DNA of 64,000 nucleotides from positions 95,652,566 to 95,716,565 of the forward strand of contig NC_060251.1 in assembly GCF_921293095.1 (NCBI RefSeq), written 5' to 3'. This document shows, one piece after another, positions 10,515 to 20,717 of this stretch. Made by a program: the position numbers and the translations under genes. The DNA is from Ischnura elegans. Its lineage: Eukaryota; Arthropoda; Insecta; Odonata; Coenagrionidae. The notes under the pieces are model-generated. The model was not told where the DNA came from, searched no databases, and saw nothing but the letters and a program-made list of their open reading frames with translations. Each line of letters starts with the position of its first letter. The first letter of the stretch is position 1.

Positions 10515-12126
10515 GTAAGTGGTATTTAAATTGATTTTTTCTGTAGTATATTTAATCTGTAGAATATATTAAACTATAGTTGCGATTTCTGGGGAAAAGT
10601 GATTAGCTATATCATGCCATTATCAAATTGTTATCACTTGTCAATAATGTAAGGATGGTGCTGTATTTTTTATGGATCCTCGGTAAATTTGCTGTTTTGG
10701 TGACTTAAGTTGAGAATGTCTTATTCCACCCCCGAGTAGTTGATGCTCTGTAGTGCAACTATTAATCATTGAAAAAGTATGTATAGTGCTGAAAGAAAGT
10801 ATATTTGAGAATAGAGATTTCTGTTTTAGGGTTATTTTATCCGTAGGGAATTAATATCTGTTGTTAAATCGTTTGGTATTTATTTTTTGCACGAATGAGA
10901 GCTATTTTCGAACCCAGAAACTCACCCAGGTAGAACTTAATGGAAAGCACTGGTTTTGATAAAGAGGAGTATCCTTTTGTGCACAGATGATTTTAGAATT
11001 GTACCCTAATCTGTTGGCGTTATTTTAATACCAAAACTCTAGGCATTTTGTGGAACTTCACTCTTATAGTTGTACAAATAACATTTACAACAATTTGCCA
11101 AAAAGAAAGAGAGCAAAATCATATATACTTCCTAAAGCATGTGAAACTTTGACTATTTACAAAAAAACATATTGTGGGATAAGTATTTCACATAAAGCAC
11201 TTACTGTACCATCAATATGTGTTATTTACAGATCATTACTTTATGTTGTTTAGCTATCAAAATTTTATTTAGAAGATTTCTTTGTTTTTCAAATTAAGTC
11301 AGTGATGCGAGTGTTCATGAATGTGATTCCAAGAAGAGGCAAAGTCTCTGGGCTCAAAATAAAGGATGAATGTGGCGCCATATTTCTGTGATTTCTTCTA
11401 AGACGATTGGATTGGTATTGGCATAATGGAAATGTGACAAGGCTTTTGCAATGAAGTGGGTGGAAGTGGAGAGATGTACCACAATTACACTCCTACTTCA
11501 TTCAATTAATAGCATAGTTTTTGCAAGGCACAAATGTGGCAGTTTTGAATAATTCAGCTGCTAGGCAGAATTTCTCTATGTGCCTCATTGTATTCAAATA
11601 CTTAGTCAGATCTTGGAAAATACTAGTACTGGGTCTTTAATATTTCCTAACTAAGGTTGAAACTAACAAGAAGGAAAGAATAAAATCTTTAAATCTGAGA
11701 TCGTGGGCCTAGGACCTCAGTTGAATTGAACTGCAATGACCCGGTTATAAGACTTTCTGAAGGTGATCCCACCAACGGGCAAATGCTTCTGGGCTCAAAA
11801 AATTTCGGTTACGATGAATGTGGAGTTGTTTTTTCTAAGATTTGATCTGAGATTTGCTATGTCCATCAAAAACTATGTATTGCATTAATGGAAATGTGGC
11901 AAGGGTTTGCAATAAAGAGGTGAGAAGAGGTAGCATTACCACTGTTGCTGTACTCCATTAATAATTATCTCATACTCCCATGGCTGTGTTATATTGGAGA
12001 GGTCATATAGGAATGAACACATCGTTGTGTTCATTCCCATGTGACCTTCCCAATTTTTAGTGATTGTGATGTGATTACTTTTAATTGGTTTTCTTTTTTA
12101 CTTGTCTTAACTGATTATTATTCCAG
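10515..12126. other. Intron of P-like transposon 1 with a diverged direct duplication and a hairpin
   Basis: 1.6 kb between donor gtaagt (10515) and acceptor ttccag (12121-12126). Two diverged copies of one ~180-bp segment lie at about 11336-11515 and 11778-11960 (shared ctgggctcaaaa, gatgaatgtgg, aatggaaatgtg, caagg blocks). A 20-bp-stem hairpin with a 6-base loop lies at 12001-12046 (ggtcatataggaatgaacac and its near complement). Confidence 0.55.
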
Positions 12127-12577
12127 GTGTCCCCCACTCTTGTGATCCTGTGCCTTCAGCGGTGGTCTCAGAAGTTGTTTCCTTCCCCCTAAATGAAGAT
12201 TCAAAACTGACCACCCCTCTCAAGCCTTCAAAGAAGTACCGGTACTTGTTTTATGAACAGTTTATAATTTGTGTAGCTCACTGATACGCCAAACTACTTC
12301 AACTCTTTTCCCTAGAAAATTGACTTTACCTTGATCTTGTTCTCTGTTTTTCCCTAAGGTATGTGGGAGATTTTACAGAGGAGGATATGAACTCCCCGAC
12401 AAAAGTTCGCAAGTACTTCTTCTTGCTCAGCAGAATGCGGAGAGAAATAGGAAGCAGGTGAAGCAGTTACACCTTCAAGCCAGTAGGTTGAAAAGGCAGG
12501 TGGCATCATTGAAGGAAGTCTTGGCTGAGTTAAAGAAGAACTCACTAATTAGTGATGGTGCTGGAGATATTTTGGAG
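12127..12577 (+). pseudogene. P-like transposon 1: linker and coiled-coil exons
   Basis: One exon begins at 12127 in a phase that joins the THAP exon and encodes a Ser/Pro-rich linker to about 12233. A further exon from about 12358 begins YVGDFTEEDMNSPTK, which resembles the segment of P-like transposases just before their leucine zipper. Around 12400 the frame must change to read QVLLLAQQNAERNRKQVKQL followed by heptads (LQASRLKRQVASLKEVLAEL), a clear coiled coil for dimerisation. That shift is a lesion or an unrecognised splice. The donor gtaagg is at 12578. Confidence 0.7.
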
Positions 12578-12802
12578 GTAAGGCTAAGATCTTGTTTATC
12601 ACTAACTTAAGCAAACCATGTGAAAGTACAGGTTTCAATGTAATTGATTCATTTTGCATAATGAGTATCGTTAATGTGAGTCAAATTATACTCTTTTAGT
12701 GGTTACTAGGTTGTTCTGTTGGATCACAGATATATGAACCCAAAGATTGATTTACCATTGTGATCTGTGCATATGAACATAAGCATGCCATTATCATGTC
12801 CA

Positions 12803-12930
12803 ATCCCCTATGAAAAATTCTATAAACCTGTTTCAAATTTTTATACATGGCAATTATTATTATTGCCATGGCAATGTATAAGAATCTATAAAAAATTGAA
12901 ACAGGTTTATACAATTTTTTCATAGGGGAT
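12803..12930. repeat. 128-bp fold-back (palindromic) MITE in an intron
   Basis: Begins ATCCCCTATGAAAAATT and ends AATTTTTTCATAGGGGAT. The arms pair over about 50 bases with small bulges (CTATAAACCTGTTTCAA against TTGAAACAGGTTTATA; CATGGCAAT against ATTGCCATG). It lies in the intron before the catalytic exon of the P-like element. No target duplication is evident. Confidence 0.75.
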
Positions 12931-13000
12931 AGTATCATTATTACTTATGCCAGTGGTACTTGTGATGTGGTAATGGTCACCTTCTCTTATATTTCATCAG

Positions 13001-14102
13001 ATGTCTCTTCCTGGACCTGCGGCGGAACTTCTGAAGAGGAGTGAGAATGGGCAAGGGAAGACAGCCTACTCTCCTGATTTAAGGGCATTTGCCCTAACCC
13101 TCCATTTTTACTCCCCCCGAGCATATAATTATGTTCGCAAGTCCTTCAATTCAGCACTCCCCCATCCTTCAACTTTGAGAAAGTGGTGCTCGTCCCTCAA
13201 GACATCTGTGGGGTTTTCTAAAGAAGTTTTGCCTACCCTGAAGGCATTAGCTGAGAGAGGCAAAGAACAGCAGACCCCCATCTACTGTGCTCTCTCAGTG
13301 GATGAGATGGCCATCAGGCAGCATATCGAGTGGGATGGATCTAAGTTTGCCGGATATGTGGATTTTGGCACAGGCTTGGACGATGACAATCTGCCTGTTG
13401 CCAAGGAAGCTTTAACCTTCATGCTGACTGCCATTAATGGCCGTTGGAAAGTTCCTATTGGGTACTTTTTCATCAATGGCCTCCATTCAATTGAGAGGGC
13501 CAATATAGTCCGGTAGGCACTGGACTTCATTGGGGAGACTGGAGTGGAAGTGAGCTGCATCACTTTTGATGGTCTCAGTTCCAACGTAGGTATGGTGTCA
13601 TCATTGGGGGCCAACCTGTGTCCAGAAAGCATGGCTCCATTTTTTATGCATGGTGGCAAAAAAGTGTACACCCTTCTAGATCCGTGCCACATGCTGAAGT
13701 TGGTTAGGGTGCCTTGCCACAGAAAGGGTACTAGTTGGTGAAGGGAGGCATGTCAAGTGGCAGCTTATAGAGGAGCTGGAAAAGTTTCAGCGAGAGCAAG
13801 GGCTTCATGCTGGCACGAAGTTGAGGAAGCAGCACATTGAGTGGTACCGGGAGAAAATGAAGGTGAGGTTGGCTGCTCAGACCCTCAGCCGCAGTGTTGC
13901 TAGTGCCATTAAATACCTCGGCTGTGAACTGAAACACCCCCGATTCGATGGCTGTGAGGCTACCATTGAATTTATTGAAAAATTTAATGACTTCTTTGAT
14001 ATCCTGAACAGTAGGAACTTGCTTTCTGGTGGGTATCAGGCACCCATCAAGGAGAACAACATAGGTGACCTCCTCTGTGACCAACATAGGTATTTCCTCT
14101 GA
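13001..14102 (+). pseudogene. P-like transposon 1: catalytic domain, broken
   Basis: The exon starts after acceptor tttcatcag. It encodes the RNase H-like core of a P/THAP9 transposase: FALTLHFYSPRAYNY, then SVDEMAIRQHIEWDG with the first catalytic Asp near 13300, GYVDFGTG, LPVAKEALTFM, and WKVPIGYFFINGL. An in-frame TAG at 13514-13516 interrupts it. The same frame resumes with ITFDGLSSNVGM (second Asp near 13570) and DPCHMLKLVR. A frameshift near 13725 leads into HVKWQLIEELEKFQ and the GTP-insertion-domain-like part ending GGYQAPIKENNIGDLL. The copy stops near 14100, before the catalytic Glu, so it is 3'-truncated as well as broken. Confidence 0.9.
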
Positions 14103-14269
14103 GAGTGAACCATCTAGGAAGATGGCGGCGTTATTTCTTTAGGTTTCCGCTAGAGGGACTGATGGTCACAGAAACATCAAAGGGACCGCCAGGAGTGACC
14201 ATTCTGATTCCGCTAGGTTTCTATTCTGTGCCCAGGGCCTACTGACGAGCCAGCCTCTGCGACCACGGA

Positions 14270-15560
14270 GGCACCCCAGGAAGATAGTGTAGTCAACCTT
14301 TCTTCCACCCCCTATCTCCTGACCAGCTCTCTCTCCTCCACAAAGGGCTTTCTTTCTGCCCCACGCCGAAAGTAAACCCCATTCACATTCTCAAAGACAC
14401 ACTCCAGTTCTGCCGTAAACTTAAGCGGAAATTCTTCTAGGAGACCCATCCTAACCCCACCCAACATTCTTCTACCGTCCATAGTGCACTGATGAGATTT
14501 AAGCCTCTACCTTTGCACGAACCCAAACCTCTTCCCTCCAACCATCCTATCGAAATCTTCAGTAATCTCCTCCTCTCGAAATTTTCGGACAGATCTTTCA
14601 TAAAATCAATACAACCTGGGGACCTTTCGCAAACAGAAAAGTTAGCATTAAGGTCCCTCATCCGTAACCCGGACATCGTCATCACTCCGTCAGACAAAGG
14701 GTCTACGGTGGTAGTGGTGAATGCGGCTGATTACAATAACGAGGAACTTAGGAAGTTGTCAGACGCTTCGGCGTACCGACCCATTCCTGCTGATCCCAAC
14801 CCCCAATACCGAGAGAAGGTTCTTTCTTTCCTCGAGGAAAACGGGCCACAGGAAGGATTAACAGCCCAAGACATCGCATTACTATCTCCTCCAACCCCCG
14901 TGACCCTTATTTTTTTACATACTACCGAAAATACACAAAGCTAACAATCCCGGCCACCCGATAGTTTCTTCTATTCAAATTCCCACAGAACGAATTTCTG
15001 CTTTTGTTGACAATTACCTCCAACCCTTAGTGCACTCTCTTCCTCCATACATTAAAGACACATATCAGTTCCTCCAACGCCTTCACTCGACCACCCTTCC
15101 AGGAGACAAAGACGTCATAATGGCGACAATCGACGTCACATCTCTCTCCACCTCCATACCGCAAACAGAAGGCCTCTCCGCTCTCTAACACTTGTTTGAG
15201 CAGCGCTTCACTCCACAGATTCCGAGCACAAAGTTTCTCGTCGACCTCTCCGAGATAATCTTGAAACAATTCATTCTCTTTCAATAACGATCACTACACA
15301 CAGTCTAGAGGCTGTGCTATGGGGAGCCGGTTCAGTCCGTCCAATGCCAACCTTTTTCTTGGCCGCCTAGAACAGTCTTTTCTGTCCCAATACCCACTCA
15401 CACCCATCCTTTGGGTCCGATACATAGATGACATCTTTCTTTTGTGGCCACATGGTATGGAATCCCTAATCACTTTCATCTCCTACCTCAACTCATTTTC
15501 CTTCAACACCCTTCCTTCTACCCTCACTTTTCCTCCTCTTCTAACTTGAGAAAGACGGGC
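14270..15560 (+). pseudogene. Penelope-like retroelement reverse transcriptase remnant
   Basis: Several frames together give the Penelope-like RT order. An N-terminal segment has IVITPSDKGSTVVVVNAADY (about 14675-14735). LPKIHKANNPGHPIVSS lies at about 14922, followed by ISAFVDNYLQPL, then ATIDVTSLSTSIPQTEGL (RT motif A, about 15125-15180). GCAMGSRFSPSNANLFLG lies at about 15310-15365 and RYIDDIFLLW (motif C, catalytic DD) at about 15420-15445. There are frameshifts near 14920 and 15290 and a stop at 15186. No GIY-YIG endonuclease follows, so the copy lacks it or has lost it. It abuts the truncated P-like element on its left. Confidence 0.88.
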
Positions 15561-16149
15561 AGCGTCCCATTGATGCGGCGGACGAAACATCGCGATCAGC
15601 TGATGAAGCCACATCTATCATACTTCAATTGCAACATCTACTACTACTCCTGCAATCATCTCTGGATGCAGCATGCCATCTACTCCGCCTAATTCACCTA
15701 AGACAGCGAAAGGTTCGCCAATACGCAACACTACGCAACTTAATTGTCCTGATGATTCTTCCGACTCTTTACCGCCAAGCACCGTCCTACGCCGGGAGCG
15801 CTCATGGCTACAACGGCTGTACCGCTATCATCCGAAAATTGAAATACGGTAACTACCTGTACTAATAGTGAAAATATTACGAAAGTTATTAGCATTGAAA
15901 ATGTGCTGTCCAATTTCGAGTGTTGGAGGGGTGGGGGGAACCAACCTCTCCTCTACAGCTGGGAGTACGTCACTCCAAGTGACCTTGAAGCCGGCTTCAC
16001 GAAGCATTGACTATGCCTCGCCAACCATTGCAACCCCACCCCTGCCGCATGCTGACCCCACCGCCCTTGCCGTCGCATCAGACGAGCTCATTGCAAGACG
16101 GCCAGCCGCCCTGCCTGCCTCTACCTCCTCGTGTGCCGCTCCTGAAACT
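15561..16149. other. Unassigned; probably 5' region of the LINE that follows
   Basis: GC-moderate sequence with short Ala/Pro/Ser-rich ORFs in several frames (for example an ASDELIARRPAALPAST-like stretch near 16080). Shifting frames suggest a decayed N-terminal ORF1 region. No domain is recognised. Confidence 0.35.
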
Positions 16150-17171
16150 CAACGACGCCGCAGCTACGCATCTGCCGCAAGGCGAAGAGCGACCTCCTTG
16201 AGGCACGCGTCACCGAACTCGAGAAATTGGTGGCAGAAATACGCGCCCGGGTAACGGGTTTTGGGGAAATCCCACGATCCGGGGATCGTAGCGTTTCCTC
16301 TACGGCTCTGTGCAATACCAAGGTGGTGTCTCGAGCAAACTCGGGGGCGGTAGCCTGCACGGAAACCTTGGAGGGGACGGTGCAGTCTTCGGGTCGGGGG
16401 ATTACTCATAACCTGAGGCCCGAGTGGGTGGTTGTACCCCAAGGGCGGGGGGCGGTGGCACGGCCAAGTCGGGGAGTGGGGGAAGCGGAGGCTAACCCCA
16501 TCCCCGTTCACAACAGCTTCGCGGTCTTGTCGGAGGACAATTCCGGGGAGCTAGTTGGCGAGGTCGTGAAGCAACCCCCTGTCGTGAGGGATGCAGCTTC
16601 GAGAGGCAGCCGGGGAGGGAGGGCGGGGATCGTATTGTTAGGGAGTTCCAACGTCCGGCGGATTTTCCCCCAATTGGAGAAGAGGGCAAGGAGAGACGGA
16701 GCGGACAAACGGGTCACCTCGTGGTGCATACCAGGAGGCCTTGTACCTCATACTACGGCGGCGGTAAAATCAGCGGTGAAGGACACGGGCTGTTCTAGAC
16801 TGCGGGTGGTGGCCCATGTTGGCACTAATGATGCCTCTGAACGCAGAGCTGATGAGATTTTAGATTCCTTCAGGGATCTAAGCTCGGAAGTGGAACGCGT
16901 TCGGAGGGGCACTGGTGTCGATGTGCGACTGTCCATCTGCAGCATTGTTCCACGGACGGACTGCGGCCCTCGAGTTTGGGACAGGATTTCCTGGATCAAC
17001 AAGAGGCTGTGGGAACTCTGTGTGAGCATTGGAGCAGAGTTCGTGGATCTTCGGCCGGTGATTAGATCGTGCCGGGCTCCCCTCAACTCGTCTGGGGTGC
17101 ATTATTCCAAAGAGGCGTCGGAACGGGTGGCTCGTAGGATTTTTGAGCACTGTAGGTATTTTTTAGACTAG
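16150..17171 (+). CDS. LINE ORF1 with coiled coil and SGNH/esterase-like domain
   Basis: The frame is open from about 16150 to a TAG at 17169-17171. No ATG was accepted as its start, and the real N-terminus is probably upstream and frameshifted. A short coiled coil (SDLLEARVTELEKLVAEIRA) is followed by a Gly/Arg-rich linker and, from about 16627, an esterase-like domain. Block I is IVLLGSSNVRRI with the nucleophile Ser, a VVAHVGTNDA segment near 16810-16840 fits block III (G-x-N-D), and GVHYSKEASERVARRI near 17092 carries the H of block V. ORF1 esterases of this type are known from CR1/L2-group LINEs. It lies 155 bp upstream of the endonuclease ORF on the same strand, as expected for one element. 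Confidence 0.72.
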
Positions 17172-17326
17172 AGGGTAGGTCATCTAGCGGGATTATCAAA
17201 GATTTAATTAAACGTAGCCTCCGAGGAAATCAGCAATGCGAAAGATACGAGGAAGTAAGCTTAAGAGCGGTAACGCCGGACAATAGCGTCTTTATTCCCA
17301 AAACGAGTGCTCCTGAGAAAGAAAAC

Positions 17327-17982
17327 ATGTCAAATATTATTTTTACTGTTGTAGTTAATTGCCGTAGCGTAAAAAACAAGCGCGCCGAAATCGAGCATAT
17401 TTTTCAGGACCCAGACGTGGTCATGGAAACAGAGAGCTGGCTTACGGAAGATATAAGCGACAGCGAAGTTTTTCCTCCAGAATATAAAATTTACAGATAC
17501 GATCGACGCAATAGAACAGGTGGCGGAGTTTTTATAGCAGTTAAATCACATTTGCACAGCGCCGCCCACGAAATAATTGACAACGAAATAGAAAGCGTAT
17601 GGTGTACAATTAAACAACGAAACAAAAGGAGTATTCATGTTTGCTCTTTTTATAGACCGCCGAACTCCGAAGTCGATATTTTGTACCTTCTAGAAAATCA
17701 AATATCTGCATTTACTCAGAGAGACAGTAATAGTGTAATAGTAATCGGGGGTGATTATAATCTTCCATCCATAAACTGGGATACTTACACCGTAAAAACG
17801 AATTCAAGGAATAGAGAAATCAGCGAGGTATTACTCAACATACTTGCAAATCAATCTCTAGCCCAAGTAGTTGACAAACCTACGAGAGGAAATAAGATAT
17901 TAGACCTTTTAGCAGTGAGCGATCCTAAGTTGATAAAACAACTCGATATTATTGACGGTATATATAAGCGATCACAGAGTAA
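17327..17982 (+). pseudogene. LINE ORF2, apurinic-type endonuclease part (CR1/L2-like)
   Basis: Encodes an AP-endonuclease-like domain: NCRSVKNKRAEIEHI at the start, METESWL with the metal-binding Glu, GGGVFIAVKS, CSFYRPPNSE, VIGGDYNLPSINW and TRGNKILDLLAV. The domain should end in a S-D-H block. That block is present (I-S-D-H-R, about 17964-17978) but in the next frame, so there is a 1-2-base shift within the TATATA run at about 17958-17965. Just after it the ORF is split by the Tigger insertion at 17985. The protein continues at 20718. Confidence 0.88.
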
Positions 17983-18345
17983 TACAGTGGAACCTGGATA
18001 ATTCGAACTTCTTTAATTCGAAATCTTCTTTAATTCGAATTTTTCCCGTGGTCCCTAGCATTTTGTATTAAAACAATGCTAAAACATCGTGGATAATTCG
18101 AAGTTTATTTTGGATAATTCGAATTTTTAAGTAGCAAATCATTAAATTACGATTCAAAATATCCATAAATAAAAAAGTAAAAAAACATATTCCAAGCCAC
18201 ATTTGACGAAATGTTTGCGTTAGAACAAACGCGGGACCGCGCGCGCCTGCGTTTAGTCTGATGACTCATACCTCCCCTCCCGCCACCGCCTGTTGAAGGC
18301 CACACTAAAAATAACTCAACCCTGCTTGCAACTGAGACGGCGCAG

Positions 18346-18459
18346 CGCGTTCCAAGGTCATTGTACCTGACACCCGACACTCCCCCTACATTGTGTGTCG
18401 CATGTGACACACAATGTAGGGGGAGTGTCGGGTGTCAGGTACAATGACCTTGGAACGCG
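18346..18459. repeat. Perfect palindrome (54-bp arms) in the Tigger 5' untranslated region
   Basis: Arms 18346-18399 and 18406-18459 are exact reverse complements around a gcatgt spacer. The left arm belongs to a 129-bp segment at 18277-18405 that recurs in direct orientation at about 18465-18593. The order is therefore direct copy, partial inverted copy, direct copy. It could be a true rearrangement or an assembly artefact. Confidence 0.9.
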
Positions 18460-18714
18460 GGTGTCTCCCGCCACCGCCTGTTGAAGGCCACACTAAAAAT
18501 AACTCAACCCTGCTTGCAACTGAGACGGCGCAGCGCGTTCCAAGGTCATTGTACCTGACACCCGACACTCCCCCTACATTGTGTGTCGCATGTGTCGCAT
18601 TGTGCGTGGTTTATATCGTTTCGTGTGAAGGCCGTTACCTAACGTAGGTTTGCTGATGTCTTAGGGTCGGTTTCTCCAAATCTTAACTTTTAGTGAGTGT
18701 ACTGTGTAGTGATC

Positions 18715-20262
18715 ATGGCATCAACGTCATCGAAAAAACCAGGGTCTTATAAAACTTTGAAATTAGCTGAAAAAGTCAGTGTGATTAAAGAAGTGGAAAA
18801 AGGAGTAAAGAAAAAATCTGAAATCGCGAAAGACTTTGGAATTCCACCCAACACCCTATCGACTTACTTAAAAAATAAATATAAAATTCTCAGCAGTGCA
18901 GAGGAATTTGATAAAGACAGGAAACGATCGCGAGAGCCAGGAAATCCAGATGTCGACAACTGTGTGCTGAAATGGTTCAAGCAGACAAGAGACAAGAAAG
19001 TTCCTGTAAGTGGTCCTCTGATTAGGATCAAGGCTGAGCAGTTTGCTAAAGAATTAGGAAAGCAAAATTTTAAAGCTAGCACTGGGTGGCTGGATGGTTT
19101 TAAAGAGCGCAATAAAATTTTGTTTAAGGCAGTCTGTGGTGAAAGTGGGGCCGTGAACCTACAGGAAGCTAACCAGTGGAAGAGAGATCTGGAAGAGATG
19201 ATCCAGGACAGAGACCCGAGAAATATTTTTAACGTTGACGAAACCGGTCTTTTTTTTAAATGCACTCCTGACAAAACACTTGCATTTAAAGACGAAAAGT
19301 GCCACGGAGGGAAATTAAGCAAAGAAAGAATCACGCTATTGGTTGGCGCTAATATGGATGGTTCGGAAAAGCTGCCTTTGCTAATGATAGGAAAATCGGC
19401 CAATCCTCGTTGCTTTAAAAATGTCAAGTCTAAACCAGTAGAATATGTCAGCAGTTCTAAGGCTTGGATGACAAGTGACCTTTTTGCGAAGTGGCTAATG
19501 AAGTTGGACAAAAGGTTTGTTAAAGAAAATCGACAGGTTCTCCTTTTCATCGACAATTGCACGGCACACAACACCATACCTGTAATGGAAAATGTGAAAG
19601 TGGTTTTTTTCGCAGCCAACATGACCTCTGTTGTCCAGCCCATGGATCAAGGGATCATAAAAAATTTAAAACACTTTTACAGGGGTTTGTTGGTCGAGAA
19701 TATCCTGTCCGGGGAAGGAAACGCTCTCAAAATAAAGCTGGATATTTTAGAAGCATCGCGAATGTGTAAACAAGCGTGGGACAAAGTGAAACCGGAAACA
19801 ATAAAAAACTGTTTTAAAAAGGCAGGTTTTGTTAAAACCGACGAAGAAAGCGCCGAAAGAACGGAATTGGATGAAATTCTACCAATCGACGGCTGGGAGG
19901 ATGTGGCACCCAATCCAATCATCTTGTACGAGGACTTTCTGAATGTGGACGAGAATGTCGCTGTGTGCGGAGAACTAACTGACGCCGACATCGTAGCAGA
20001 AGTCCTAGACACCGAGACACAAAATAATGAAGGATCGGGGGACGAGATAGAGGGGTCACGAGCCGATGAAGAAGAAACGCCAGTACCGAGTGCAGCCGAC
20101 GCTATGGACTACCTGAGAGAAATTCGGCGATTTGTGGAGAGCAGAAATAATGTTGGTGATGTGCAATTTAAATCATTAGATGTTTTAGCATCATTTATAA
20201 CGGCCGAGAGATTAAATTCAAAGAAACAGGCCAAAATCTCTTCTTTTTTTGTAAAACAATAG
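18715..20262 (+). CDS. Tigger/pogo transposase, intact
   Basis: 515 residues from ATG (18715) to TAG, with no stop or frameshift. Residues ~10-60 form a CENP-B/Psq-type helix-turn-helix (VSVIKEVEKG...IAKDFGIPPNTLSTYLK). Residues ~75-140 form the second CENP-B-like helix-turn-helix (VLKWFKQTRD...TGWLDGFKERN). The DDE core follows: FNVDETGLFF with D175, LLFIDNCTAHN with D280 and VVQPMDQGIIKNLK with D311. A 31-residue spacing between the last two fits the DDxD triad of Tigger elements. The C-terminus is acidic and ends in KISSFF, a PIP-box-like end seen in pogo relatives. An alternative GTG at 18697 is less likely than the ATG. All catalytic residues seem present, so activity is possible. Confidence 0.95.
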   Translation: MASTSSKKPGSYKTLKLAEKVSVIKEVEKGVKKKSEIAKDFGIPPNTLSTYLKNKYKILSSAEEFDKDRKRSREPGNPDVDNCVLKWFKQTRDKKVPVSGPLIRIKAEQFAKELGKQNFKASTGWLDGFKERNKILFKAVCGESGAVNLQEANQWKRDLEEMIQDRDPRNIFNVDETGLFFKCTPDKTLAFKDEKCHGGKLSKERITLLVGANMDGSEKLPLLMIGKSANPRCFKNVKSKPVEYVSSSKAWMTSDLFAKWLMKLDKRFVKENRQVLLFIDNCTAHNTIPVMENVKVVFFAANMTSVVQPMDQGIIKNLKHFYRGLLVENILSGEGNALKIKLDILEASRMCKQAWDKVKPETIKNCFKKAGFVKTDEESAERTELDEILPIDGWEDVAPNPIILYEDFLNVDENVAVCGELTDADIVAEVLDTETQNNEGSGDEIEGSRADEEETPVPSAADAMDYLREIRRFVESRNNVGDVQFKSLDVLASFITAERLNSKKQAKISSFFVKQ

Positions 20263-20717
20263 GTTAGGGCCTATAAATTTATGTTTATTGTTTATTCAGT
20301 TAATATAGTGTCCAGACTTTTAGTTCTCTTTGATCGATGTTTTATATTTCAGTTCTGTATAGATTTTTGCTTTTATTTCGCTATGGACTATTGGTAATCG
20401 TGCGTAGTTTGCAAACTGCAGTCATGCAGTGCAGTTCAGCTATTGCTGAGGACATTTTAAGGTTAGTTAAGATTTTTTACTTAATTTCGTTGCCGTTTGA
20501 GCGATTGAAAGTTATTTTTATTGTATACTATTACTGTAATAGGCATTATTCAATAAATTAATGATCAAATAGTATCAATAAAGTTAATAGTTTTCATTTA
20601 AAACGTGTTATTATTGTTTACTTCCCCGGTTATAAGAACTTCTTTAATTCGAATTTTTGGATAATTCGAAGTTTTTAGCTGGTCCCTTGAGATTCGAATT
20701 ATCCAAGTTCCACTGTA

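Larger units (their letters stand above)
17985..20715 (+). mobile_element. Tigger/pogo DNA transposon inserted in the LINE
   Basis: Left end CAGTGGAACCTGGATAATTCGAA and right end TTCGAATTATCCAAGTTCCACTG form a terminal inverted repeat of about 24 bp. The target duplication is TA (17983-17984 and 20716-20717), as for Tc1/mariner-pogo elements. Additional gaacttctttaattcgaa subterminal motifs occur near both ends (18006-18040 and 20637-20655). Length 2,731 bp. It encodes one uninterrupted transposase and splits the ORF2 of a LINE, so it is the younger of the two. Confidence 0.96.

Noticed and set aside
18864-19643. 259-codon open frame on the minus strand under the Tigger transposase
   Set aside because: A shadow of the plus-strand transposase, which has clear domains and catalytic residues.
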